A DNA stretch of 13,173 nt from JAPSGM01 sp036556985. Its GTDB lineage: Bacteria > Chloroflexota > Limnocylindria > QHBO01. Positions within the stretch are counted from its first letter, which is position 1; each line of letters begins with the position of its first letter. Location: contig DATBIK010000100.1 in NCBI GenBank assembly GCA_036556985.1, positions 1-13,173 of the forward strand. The letters are read 5' to 3'. A model generated the notes under the pieces. The model searched no databases, had not been told where the DNA came from, and saw only the letters and a program-made list of their open reading frames with translations. Shown here in pieces: positions 1-7,000 of this stretch. The translations under genes and the position numbers were made by a program.

Positions 1-357
1 CCGATCCGGCGCGGCTACACCTTCGACGAGACGCGGGCGTGGGTGGAGCAGCTGTCGCGCGCGATCGGACGGCTCGTGCCCGACCTCGTGAGCTGGGAGT
101 GGACGAAACGCGACCGCAAGGGCCGGGCCCGGCTCGACTTCACCCAGAACGCGGTGAACAAGACGCTCGTGGCGCCCTACTCGGCGCGACCGGCGCCCGG
201 GGCGCCGGTATCGGTCCCGATCCGATGGGAGGAGCTCGACGACCCCGACCTGCGGCCGGACCGCTGGACGATCGGCACTGTGCCGGATCGCCTGGCCGAG
301 ATGGGGGACCTGTTCGCGCCGGCGCTCGAGCTGGCCCAGGAGCTGCCCTCGTTATGA
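1..357 (+). CDS. LigD-type primase-polymerase domain, C-terminal part (5' end outside window)
   Basis: The open frame starts at base 1 with no start codon in view and ends at TGA 355-357, giving 118 residues. The text matches the C-terminal third of the LigD polymerase/primase domain (PolDom) of bacterial non-homologous end joining. Visible family features are the segment GRARLDFTQN (about residues 41-50), whose aspartate D46 lies where the third metal-binding Asp of PolDom sits, then LVAPYSARPAPGAPVSVPIRWEEL (written here in the pieces LVAPYSARPAPG and VSVPIRWEEL), the usual YS-R-PGAPVS-P--W-E core, and a closing V-DRL--MGDLFAPAL. In the family the domain adds (ribo)nucleotides at double-strand break ends together with Ku and a ligase. 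Whether a ligase domain precedes it cannot be seen. The frame is in phase with base 1, so it is a true truncation by the window. Confidence 0.85.
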   Translation, partial: PIRRGYTFDETRAWVEQLSRAIGRLVPDLVSWEWTKRDRKGRARLDFTQNAVNKTLVAPYSARPAPGAPVSVPIRWEELDDPDLRPDRWTIGTVPDRLAEMGDLFAPALELAQELPSL

Positions 358-378
358 CCTGCGGCGCAGGGCATAAAG

Positions 379-422
379 GCGCCGCCAGGATCGCCCGGCT
401 CAGCGGCCGGTCCTGGCGGCGC
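379..422 (+). terminator. GC-rich hairpin after the LigD-type gene
   Basis: GCGCCGCCAGGA (379-390) pairs perfectly with TCCTGGCGGCGC (411-422), a 12-bp stem with a 20-nt loop that can form a small extra CCGG/CCGG stem. It begins 21 bases after the stop codon. No T-run follows on the plus strand (GTCTCCCC), but on the minus strand the stem is followed by TTTAT. It probably ends or protects the 3' end of the upstream transcript. Confidence 0.5.
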
Positions 423-636
423 GTCTCCCCCCGTGAAGGTGGCGTTGGTGACTCTAGAAGGGCCAGCCGCCGCCGCAGCTCGCGGAGCGCATATCGTTCT
501 CCCGTGTGTCCCGCCGCGGCGGGTGCGCGGCTCCGGGTTCGAGCCTCGGGGAGCGGGCGCGCAGCGGCAATGACCCATCGGTCATGGGGCTTCGACCCGG
601 GCCAGTACTTTGGGTGGTGCGTCCGGTCAAGTCACG
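423..636. other. Non-coding gap between LigD-type gene and XRE regulator
   Basis: I find no gene here on either strand. Two short structures are visible: a perfect 14-bp palindrome CCCGCCGCGGCGGG at 510-523 and an inverted repeat ATGACC-CATC-GGTCAT at 570-585. A T-arm-like sequence at 533-549 lacks a matching acceptor stem. An open frame in phase with the downstream regulator runs through the gap but has no family-like content. Confidence 0.5.
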
Positions 637-639
637 CTT

Positions 640-659
640 GCCAGCGGCTGTACACTGGC
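640..659 (+). promoter_or_regulatory. Leaderless -10 (TACACT) with overlapping inverted repeat
   Basis: TACACT at 651-656 stands exactly six bases before the ATG at 663, so the predicted transcription start is the A of the start codon. No Shine-Dalgarno sequence precedes the ATG. GCCAG (640-644) and CTGGC (655-659) form an inverted repeat that straddles the -10, a plausible site for self-repression by the XRE protein (inference). No good -35 is visible. Confidence 0.6.
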
Positions 660-662
660 GCC

Positions 663-1961
663 ATGCCACGCACGAAGACGGCAGCGCGTGCCACCGAGCA
701 GGACGCGGCGCTGGCCCGGCAGATCGGTGCCCGCCTGCGCGAGGCACGGCAGCGCGCCGGACTGACGCAACAGCAGCTCGCCGGCGAGCGCTACACGAAG
801 GCGTACATCAGCGCCCTCGAGACCGGAATCGCCCGGCCCTCGATGGTGGCGCTGAACTACCTCTCCGAGCGCCTCAACCTGGCGCCCAGCCACTTCCTGG
901 ACGAGCCGACCCCGGCCTGGACCCGCCTCGAGGTCGACATGCAGCTCGCCGCCGGCGACTGGCTGGCGGCGGCCGACGGCTACGCACGACTCCTCGACGA
1001 GGCGGTGGAGGACCAGGCCCGCGCCGAGCTGCTTCGTGGCCGCGCCGAGGCCCTCGTGCGCCTCGACCGCGGGCGCGAGGCGGTCACCGCGGCTGCCGAG
1101 TCGGCGCGCCTCTTCGCCGTCCTCGGACGCGTCTCCGACGAGGCGCTCGCGCGCTACTGGCTCGCCTACGGCCTCTACCTGTCCGATGCCGAGGCGGATG
1201 CCCGGAGCATGCTGCATGGCCTCCTCGAGCGGGTTCGCGCCGGCCTGAAGGTGGAGCCCGAGTTCGAGATGCGCCTGCTCATGGCGCTGGCCGCCGTCGA
1301 GTCGCGTGGCGGCAACTACACCGAGTCGCTCGCGCACCTCGAAGCGGCGCGTGGCATGGCCGACGACCTCGACGACCGGCGCCGGGCGATGTTCCTCTAC
1401 AACCTGGCGATCAGCTACCGCGAGACCGGTGACGTCGAGGCCGCCATTCGGGCGGGCACCCAGGGCCTGGCCCTGCTCCGTGCCGCCGGCGCCGGGTTCG
1501 AATCGGCACAGATCGAGAACGACCTGGCGATGGCCTACCTTGCCACGGGGGACGTGGCGCGGGCGGAGGAGCTGGCCGAGGAGGCGCGCGAGGAGTTCGA
1601 GCGCGCCGGCGACGACCGCTACCTGTCCGCGGTGCTCGACACGGAAGCCCAGGTGGCGCTGGCACGGGGCGACACATCCCTCGCTCTCGACCTGGCGCGC
1701 CGGGCCCGTGCCATGGCAGACGCCACCTCGAACCGCGCGGTGGCCCTCACCGCGATGCTCACCGAGGCTCGCGCGCTGCGCGCGGCAGGTGACGCCGATG
1801 CCGCCGAAGCCTGCTATCGGGATGCGGCCGCCCTCGCCCGCGAGGGCCGGGTCGGCTCGCGCATCCGCGAAGTGCTGCGCGAATGGGCCAGCCTTCGCGC
1901 CGACGCCGGCGACCATCGCCGGGCCTACGAGCTGACGAACGAGGCGCTCGCGGTCAACTGA
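663..1961 (+). CDS. XRE-family regulator with TPR-like helical repeats
   Basis: The protein has 432 residues. Residues about 16-80 form an XRE/Cro-type helix-turn-helix: IGARLREARQRAGLTQQQLA leads into a second helix, then YISALETGIARPS and a third segment ending SHFLD. From about residue 85 to the end the sequence is a run of Ala/Leu/Arg-rich helices about 34-40 residues apart with TPR-like A-------G--- spacing (for example MFLYNLAISYRETGDVEAAI, then NDLAMAYLATGDVARAEELA). This is the layout of cytoplasmic regulators whose TPR domain senses a peptide or protein partner, as in the Rgg/PlcR/SARP-like groups; no ligand can be named. The frame stays open upstream to base 39, but the ATG at 663 is preferred because it lies at exact leaderless spacing from a -10 and because the text upstream has no protein-like character. 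The gene stands alone and ends before the small-RNA unit. Confidence 0.85.
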   Translation: MPRTKTAARATEQDAALARQIGARLREARQRAGLTQQQLAGERYTKAYISALETGIARPSMVALNYLSERLNLAPSHFLDEPTPAWTRLEVDMQLAAGDWLAAADGYARLLDEAVEDQARAELLRGRAEALVRLDRGREAVTAAAESARLFAVLGRVSDEALARYWLAYGLYLSDAEADARSMLHGLLERVRAGLKVEPEFEMRLLMALAAVESRGGNYTESLAHLEAARGMADDLDDRRRAMFLYNLAISYRETGDVEAAIRAGTQGLALLRAAGAGFESAQIENDLAMAYLATGDVARAEELAEEAREEFERAGDDRYLSAVLDTEAQVALARGDTSLALDLARRARAMADATSNRAVALTAMLTEARALRAAGDADAAEACYRDAAALAREGRVGSRIREVLREWASLRADAGDHRRAYELTNEALAVN

Positions 1962-1973
1962 TCCCTGGCGTCA

Positions 1974-1990
1974 GTCAATTGTGTATTGAC
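1974..1990. promoter_or_regulatory. Inverted repeat overlapping the -35 of the small-RNA promoter
   Basis: GTCAAT (1974-1979) and ATTGAC (1985-1990) are perfect inverted repeats separated by TGTGT. The right arm covers the TTGACA -35 box at 1986-1991, an arrangement typical of a repressor operator. The binding protein is unknown; the adjacent XRE gene is a candidate by position only. Confidence 0.45.
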
Positions 1991-2015
1991 ATGGCCACTT
2001 CGGTGGGGATAGGCT
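1986..2015 (+). promoter_or_regulatory. Strong sigma70-type promoter for a small RNA
   Basis: TTGACA (1986-1991) is a perfect -35, followed by an 18-base spacer and TAGGCT (2010-2015), the same -10 hexamer found before the helicase gene. The predicted start is the A at 2022. No start codon with a supported gene lies just downstream, so the promoter seems to serve a non-coding transcript. Confidence 0.6.
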
Positions 2016-2021
2016 GCGTCC

Positions 2022-2126
2022 AGCGAGCTGGTGTGGGCACCTGCCGGCCCTGCCGGCGGACCGGCTCGAACATCGGGGGAGACGGGATCGGAGAGCGGGC
2101 ACATCTCCGATCCCGTTGTGTTGTCC
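2022..2126 (+). ncRNA. Candidate structured small RNA of about 100 nt, family not recognised
   Basis: A transcript from the promoter at 1986-2015 would fold into two domains. In the first, CGAGCTGGT (2024-2032) pairs with ACCGGCTCG (2060-2068, one G-U pair) and encloses an eight-base bulge and an inner hairpin, CTGCCGGC (2041-2048) with GCCGGCGG (2052-2059) around the loop CCT. A 13-nt G-rich linker (2069-2081, containing CGGGGGAG) leads to the second domain, the terminator hairpin ending near 2126. GGGCAC occurs both in the bulge (2035-2040) and in the terminator loop. It does not match SRP RNA, 6S RNA, tmRNA or any riboswitch I can recall. It could act in trans, or as a leader controlling read-through into the DUF3090 gene at 2163, though that gene has its own -10. 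Promoter, fold and terminator are seen; function is unknown. Confidence 0.5.
2082..2126 (+). terminator. Intrinsic terminator with 13-bp perfect stem
   Basis: ACGGGATCGGAGA (2082-2094) pairs perfectly with TCTCCGATCCCGT (2104-2116) around a nine-base loop and is followed by the T-rich tail TTGTGTTGT. It lies 121 bases past the XRE stop codon and 36 bases before the DUF3090 start, and is best placed to end the small RNA. Confidence 0.75.
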
Positions 2127-2150
2127 GACACCTTCACCAGCCGGTACGGC

Positions 2151-2156
2151 TAGCAT
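2151..2156 (+). promoter_or_regulatory. Leaderless -10 (TAGCAT) of the DUF3090 operon
   Basis: TAGCAT lies six bases before the ATG at 2163, matching the spacing used at five other genes here. No Shine-Dalgarno sequence is present. Confidence 0.55.
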
Positions 2157-2162
2157 GAACGC

Positions 2163-2696
2163 ATGCCGCGGCGCCTCTTCATCTTCGATGCCCCCGACCG
2201 ATTCGTGCCCGGCACGATCGGCGAGCCGGGTAATCGGACGTTCTTCCTCCAGGTCCGCGAGGGCGAGGCGATCGTGAGCGTCGCGCTGGAAAAGGCGCAG
2301 GTCGCCGTGCTGGCCGATCGTCTGGGCGCCCTGCTGGATGGCGTCGGAGAGCCCGCCGCCGGCGCACCTGCTCCGGCCGACGACCGGCCGCTCGACGAGC
2401 CGCTCGGCGACCTGTTCCGGGTGGGACCGATGGCGATCGCCTGGGATCCCGGCAGCGAGCGGGTGGTCATCGAGGCCCAGCCGCAGAACGAGGACGGCGA
2501 CTACATCGAGACGGCCGACGAGGACGAGAGCGGCCCGGACCTCATCAGGGTGCGCATCGAGCCGCCGCGAGCACGCGAGTTCGTTCGCCGCGCCGAGGCC
2601 CTCGTGGCGGCGGGCCGGCCCACCTGCCCGTTCTGCGGCGAGGTCCTCGAGCCGACCGGCCACTTCTGCGCCCAGTCGCGATCGCACCTGAACTGA
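2163..2696 (+). CDS. DUF3090 family protein with C-terminal zinc-knuckle-like motif
   Basis: The protein has 177 residues, close to the usual size of DUF3090 proteins. The N-terminal text FIFDAPDRFVPGTIGEPGNR, then TFFLQVREG and VSVALEKAQVAVLADRL (residues about 6-54), is characteristic of the family known from actinobacteria and Chloroflexota; its biochemical role is not established as far as I know. The C-terminus carries C155-P-F-C158 and H167-F-C169, which fits a small zinc-binding finger. A Pro/Ala-rich linker lies near residues 62-75. Start codon choice rests on the leaderless -10 spacing and on the conserved N-terminus. Its TGA shares one base with the ATG of the phosphatase gene that follows, so the two are translated from one mRNA and likely act together. 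Confidence 0.85.
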   Translation: MPRRLFIFDAPDRFVPGTIGEPGNRTFFLQVREGEAIVSVALEKAQVAVLADRLGALLDGVGEPAAGAPAPADDRPLDEPLGDLFRVGPMAIAWDPGSERVVIEAQPQNEDGDYIETADEDESGPDLIRVRIEPPRAREFVRRAEALVAAGRPTCPFCGEVLEPTGHFCAQSRSHLN

Positions 2697-3295
2697 TGCC
2701 GGACGTCGCGCCGGCTCCCGGACACGCCGGGTTCGGCCCGGAGCAGCGCATCGACTGGCTGGCGTCGGAAGAGCTGCCCGGCGGACTGCCCGGCCGCCTG
2801 GGCCTCACTTTCCTCCCTGGCAAGCGCGGCGCGTCGAGCCGCTACCCCGGCCACACCTACCGCCGCGACGCCGCCGACGACCTCGCGACCATGCGTTCGG
2901 CCGGGGTGGTTCGCCTCCTCCTCCTCGTCGAGGACGAGGAGCTCGAGCGCTGGAGCGATCCGGACCTCGTGGCCATCGGTGCCGCGGCCGGCCTCGACGT
3001 GCGGCGCCACCCGATCCCTGACGGCAGCGCGCCCAGCGTGGAGCTCATGGCCCGCATCCAGGCCGAGATCGACGAGGGACGCGCGCAGGGTGACGTGGCC
3101 GTGGCCTGCATGGGTGGCGTTGGCCGGACCGGCACGGTGGCCGCCTGTGCGCTGGTGCGTACCGGAATGGGCGCCGATGCGGCCATTGGGCGGGTCCGCC
3201 AGGTGCGCCACCCCGAGGCGGTGGAGACCTCCGAGCAGGAGCGCTTCGTGCGCGCCTACGCCGAGCGGGCTTCGCTGGAGCGCGGCTCCGCCTGA
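2696..3295 (+). CDS. CDKN3-like protein tyrosine / dual-specificity phosphatase
   Basis: The protein has 199 residues. The P-loop VACMGGVGRTGTVAA (about 136-150) holds the C-x5-R signature, with catalytic Cys138 and Arg144; the residue before Cys is Ala rather than the usual His. D109 in HPIPDG is placed as the general acid, and TSEQERFV near 178-185 matches the conserved Gln segment after the P-loop. LGLTFLPGKRGAS and the YRRDAADDLATMRSAGV segment before it resemble the CDKN3 (KAP) branch. In this family phosphate is removed from Tyr, or Ser/Thr, through a phosphocysteine intermediate; substrate unknown, cytoplasmic. The ATG overlaps the DUF3090 stop as TGATG, indicating translational coupling. 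The last 40 bases overlap the 3' end of the convergent MarR gene. Confidence 0.85.
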   Translation: MPDVAPAPGHAGFGPEQRIDWLASEELPGGLPGRLGLTFLPGKRGASSRYPGHTYRRDAADDLATMRSAGVVRLLLLVEDEELERWSDPDLVAIGAAAGLDVRRHPIPDGSAPSVELMARIQAEIDEGRAQGDVAVACMGGVGRTGTVAACALVRTGMGADAAIGRVRQVRHPEAVETSEQERFVRAYAERASLERGSA

Positions 3296-3819
3296 CCCTC
3301 CTCGAACTGGCGCATCAGCCGGCGCAGGAGGCCGTTCAGCAGCTCCTTCTCCTCCGGGTCGAGCGCCGATGCGACGAGCGCCTCCTTCTGCGCCTGGACG
3401 CCGACCGAATCCTGCCATGCCTGCCAGCCGGCCTCGGTGAGCTCGACCTGCAGCGCGCGCCGGTCTGATGGATCTGGCAGCCGGCGGAGGAGGCCGGCCG
3501 ACTCGAGGCGGTCGAGCCGGTTCGTCATCGCCCCCGAGGACAGGCCGAGGTGCTCGGCCAGCTGGCCGGGCGACAGGCGATAAGGAGGCCCGGAGCGGCG
3601 CAGGGCGCCGAGCAGCCACCACTCGCCGCGATCGAGGTTGAACTCGGCGAGGGTCTCGTTCATGGCGCGTGCCAGGTGCTTCGTGAGCTTCTGGATGCGC
3701 TCCACGATGCCCTCGGTGGCAAGGTCGAGGTCGGGCAGCTCGCGCTTCCAGATCTCCAGCATGCGGTCGACGCCATCGGGCTCGACGGCAGCGGGTGCGG
3801 TCGCCGTTCGTCTGGCCAT
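3256..3819 (-). CDS. MarR-family winged-helix transcriptional regulator
   Basis: The protein has 187 residues. The MarR winged helix runs over about residues 60-130: LAEHLGLSSGAMTNRLDRLE gives the helix-turn-helix with its recognition helix, and DPSDRRALQVELTEAG the wing with the family's D-x-R-R-x-x-x-V-x-L-T pattern. Dimer-forming helices flank it at both ends. The ATG at 3817-3819 is chosen because it follows the -10 by seven bases; the frame continues upstream to 3870 but that part would cover the promoter. The gene is monocistronic, and its 3' end overlaps the phosphatase gene by 40 bases in convergent orientation. A palindrome overlapping its own -35 indicates autorepression, usually relieved in this family by a small aromatic or oxidising ligand. 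No adjacent transporter or enzyme reveals the inducer. Confidence 0.85.
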   Translation of the reverse strand: MARRTATAPAAVEPDGVDRMLEIWKRELPDLDLATEGIVERIQKLTKHLARAMNETLAEFNLDRGEWWLLGALRRSGPPYRLSPGQLAEHLGLSSGAMTNRLDRLESAGLLRRLPDPSDRRALQVELTEAGWQAWQDSVGVQAQKEALVASALDPEEKELLNGLLRRLMRQFEEGQAEPRSSEARSA

Positions 3820-3826
3820 CGACCGA

Positions 3827-3855
3827 ATTGTCCGTCGCAATTGTCTTGACGTCAA
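3827..3855 (-). promoter_or_regulatory. MarR gene promoter
   Basis: On the minus strand TTGACG (3855-3850), a 17-base spacer and GACAAT (3832-3827) form a near-consensus sigma70-type promoter. The -10 ends seven bases before the ATG, so the mRNA is probably leaderless. GACAATT occurs twice in the promoter, once inside the spacer and once at the -10. Confidence 0.7.
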
Positions 3856-3857
3856 GA
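3844..3857. promoter_or_regulatory. 14-bp perfect palindrome, probable MarR operator
   Basis: TCTTGACGTCAAGA is a perfect palindrome that contains the -35 box of the MarR gene. TTGAC/GTCAA half-sites of this kind are common MarR-family operators, and occupation would block RNA polymerase at the gene's own promoter. Assignment to this MarR protein is inference from position. Confidence 0.6.
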
Positions 3858-4099
3858 AATCGCCAGCCAACTCTCACCAGGTGAGGCGTGTGCGCGTCCA
3901 GACCCACGGCGTGGCCGCCAGCTGCCATGGCGTGAGAGATGAGACCCGTCCCCGGACAATATCGGCAGGCCGGACATGGATAGGCGTCACCACGTGAGAG
4001 ATGGCCTGTGCGAGGAACCCCGGAAGGGCGGGGTGCGGCAGCTGCCCGCCGCGTAGCGCCGGCCGGGCGCATCCGGCCCCCCTTCTTCCCTGCCCGCGC
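3858..4099. other. Non-coding gap between MarR and helicase genes
   Basis: No credible gene is visible. The 11-mer CGTGAGAGATG occurs twice as a direct repeat (3931-3941 and 3993-4003). GC-rich hairpins without a T-run lie downstream of the helicase stop: GGCCGG/CCGGCC at 4061-4078 and the palindrome GGCAGCTGCC near 4037-4046. They could slow polymerase at the end of the helicase transcript, but none is a clear intrinsic terminator. Confidence 0.45.
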
Positions 4100-7000
4100 C
4101 TAGCGTGCCGGGGCCATCTCGACGAACAGGCACAGCGCATTTGCCAGCCGCATCTCCTCCACGGACCTGGCGCGAACGCGCTGGAGCTCGGGGGAGGCGA
4201 CGACGACGGCCACGCATCGGGCCCGCGAGGTTGCCACGTTGAGCCGATTCCGGCTGTAGAGGAACGCCATGCCACGCGGGGCGTCCTCGGCCGACGAGCT
4301 CGTCATCGAGTAGATCGAGATCGGCGCCTCCTGGCCCTGGAACTTGTCGACGGTGCCGACGCGCGCCTCGGGCGGCAGGTGGCGGCGAATCTCGCCGACC
4401 TGCGCGTTGTACGGAGCCACGATGAGCACGTCCTTCCAGCCGATGGGGCATTCCCGGCCTTCGGCGTCGACCCAGTGGGCGCCGCTGTTCACGAGGGTCT
4501 CGGCCAGGGCGGCGACCTGCCACGCCTCCTCCGGGGAGAGGTTGTCGTTGCCGGTGTGCTCGGCGGGGAGCAGGCGCGGGCCGACGCCGTGGAGGGGATC
4601 GGGCCCGTGCAGGGATTGGGTGGCGAGCTGCGGTCGCGACGCCAGCCGGCCCTCGTAGAAGGCGCGTGACGTGAAGCGGGTCAGGTCCGGGTGCATGCGC
4701 CAGGTGTGCTCGAGGAACAGCCCGCGGTGTGCCGGCATGGTCGCCTCGTCACCGAGGAGGTGGCCGAGGGCGGAGCGGTCGGCGCCGGGTGGGTGCGATC
4801 CCTGCAGGGGCTGGTCGAGCTGCTGCGGGTCGCCGAGCAGCACGAGGCTGTCCGCGGCGCCGCACATGCTCAGCACGTTCGCCAGGGAGATCTGCCCGGC
4901 CTCGTCCACGAACAGGACGTCCACCGCCCCGGCCGCATCCTCGCGGCCCCACAGCCACGACGTCCCCGCCCCCAGGTTGCAGTCGCCCGCGAGCGCCGCC
5001 AGCACCTTCCCGTTGTCGGTGTGGACGGTGAGACGCGGGTCATCGAGCCCACTGCCCTCGTCGCCGGGCTTCTGGACCGCGCGCACGTCGACGCCGCGCC
5101 GGTCGGCCGCCGCGAAGATCTTCGACAGGAAGTTCTCGATGACCTTGTGGCTCGTGGCGCTGATGCCCACCCGCTTCCCGGCGGCGAGGAGCCGGACGGC
5201 CATCTCGGCGGCGGTGTACGTCTTTCCCGATCCCGGCGGACCCTGGATCGCGAGGGCCCCGCGGTCGAGGCAGCTCACCAGCCGGCACGCGGCCTCGAGG
5301 TCGTCCTCCCCGGGGAGACGGAGCGCGGCGTCCGGCCCCTGCCCGCAGCGCGGTGGGCGCCCGAGCAGGAGGTCCCGCGCCGCGCGCCACGCTCCGTCGG
5401 CCTCGAGCCCGTGATCGGCCACCCAGCTGCCGAGACGGAAGAGCGCCTGGGGCAACGGCTTCTCCGGCACGCGGTTGAGCGCCACGATCGCCTGGGGGTG
5501 GCGCAACTCGGCATCGGCCTTCCAGATGAGCTCGATCGTCCCGCGCTGGTCGTCGATGTCGCCGACCTCGACGTCGAGGGCCCACGTCTGCCACGGGTTC
5601 TCGCCGGCATGCTCCTGGGCGAGGCGCGGGTCGAAGAGCTCGGAGCGGTCCCTGACGTCGCGGTGCTCCTGCGGCGGGAACCGGTAGACCGCGCGACGCC
5701 GCTGCAGCCGTGCCTTCGGCGTGGGCAGGTAGGGCTCGCTCACCGTCACGAGCTCGAGCAGGCCGATGGCACCGTCCTCGTCCACGAGCTCCTGCGGCGT
5801 GAGCCCGATGCGGCGGAAGAAGTCCCAGTAGGTCGCCTTGCTCTCGCGGCGGTGCCAGGAGAGAAGCTGGGCGAGCAGCCAGCGCGCGTGCTGGTCATCG
5901 GTCCGTTCGTGGCGAGCGACCGGGACGCCGAAGGTGAGCCGGTCGGCCAGCGCCTGCACCTCGGCCGCCGCCTGGGTCAGGCTGTCGGGCGCCTCCGGCG
6001 CACGCGGGGCGGGGCGAGGGACGTCCTGTCCGGTCTGGATGGCGAGTTCGGTGCGCAGCCCCTCCAGCCAGTCGCGCAGGCGGGCGTTGCTGACGACGTC
6101 GTCGCGGTTGTAGCCCTCGATCCGGCCCAGGATGTCCGACGCCGGCCGGTCGCCCTCGCCGAGCTCGAGCCACTGCTCGAAGGCGACGATGCTCGACCCG
6201 GCGTCGCGCAGGTCGATCTCGCGGGTGAAGCCGTAGATCGGCTCCAGCTTCTTGATGGAGTAGCTCTCCACCGAGGCCCGCAGGCCCTGGCGCACGGCCC
6301 GGTACAGGTCGACCAGGATGCCGCCGCGCAGCAGCTCGTCCACCTCGGCCTCGCGGGTGGCGTGGCGACCCATGAGCCGCTTCAGCGCGGTCGGCTCGTA
6401 GGGCGCGTAGTGGTAGACGTGCATGCCCGGGTGCCGGCGCCGGCGCTCGGTGACGAAGTCGATGAACGCCTCGAACGCGGCCTTCTCGCCGGCGGGGTTG
6501 ATCTCACCGGGGCGGTCGGGGTCGTATGACCAGATGGCCGTGAAGTCGCCCCGTGCGTCCAGCACGCCGAACAGATAGTCGATGCCGTCGTCGAACGCGT
6601 ACGGATCGCCCTCGATGTCGAAGAACAGGTCGCCGGCGTCCGGTTGGGGCAGGGTGGCCAGGCCGCGCTCGGGGTCGATCGGCTCGCCGGACTTGGGGAG
6701 CAGCAGCTCGTGGAGCGGCGGCGCCTTGCCGCGACCCTCGAGCTGGATGCGCGCCTGCTCCCGGACGCGCTCGGTGGCGAGCGCGCTCGACCCGTCGAGC
6801 GGCGGGTCGAAGGGGATGGGGGAGCCGGCCAGCGCGGTGAGGGTCTCGATCCCGCGCCCCCGCAGCGCCTTGCGCTGGTGGGTGGTGATGCCGGCCACCA
6901 GCGACAGGTGGTCGTCGGCGCGACGACGGGCCTCGCACTCCATCGACCAGCGACAGACGTCGCAGTGCTCGACCGGCTCGGGGTACGTCGACGCGGACGG

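Noticed and set aside
533..549. tRNA-like T arm (CCGGG-TTCGAGC-CTCGG) next to a GC hairpin
   Set aside because: The bases that would form the 3' acceptor strand (GGAGCGG) have no partner upstream at tRNA distance and no D or anticodon arm can be drawn.
638..656. TTGCCA as -35 for the XRE promoter
   Set aside because: Only seven bases separate it from the TACACT -10, far too short for a sigma70-type promoter.
39..662. In-frame extension of the XRE regulator upstream to base 39
   Set aside because: It overlaps the LigD-type gene, crosses the terminator hairpin and has no protein-like pattern; the ATG at 663 has a correctly spaced -10 and starts just before the HTH domain.
627..1916. 429-residue minus-strand open frame opposite the XRE gene
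   Set aside because: Shadow frame; the plus strand encodes a clear HTH and TPR-like protein.
4061..4078. GGCCGG/CCGGCC hairpin as helicase terminator
   Set aside because: Short stem without a T-run on the minus strand, in DNA where such GC stems arise by chance.
4691..6529. 612-residue plus-strand open frame opposite the nuclease-helicase
   Set aside because: It is the mirror of a real high-GC gene; composition is that of a shadow frame and no family motif is visible, while the minus-strand frame has all helicase motifs.
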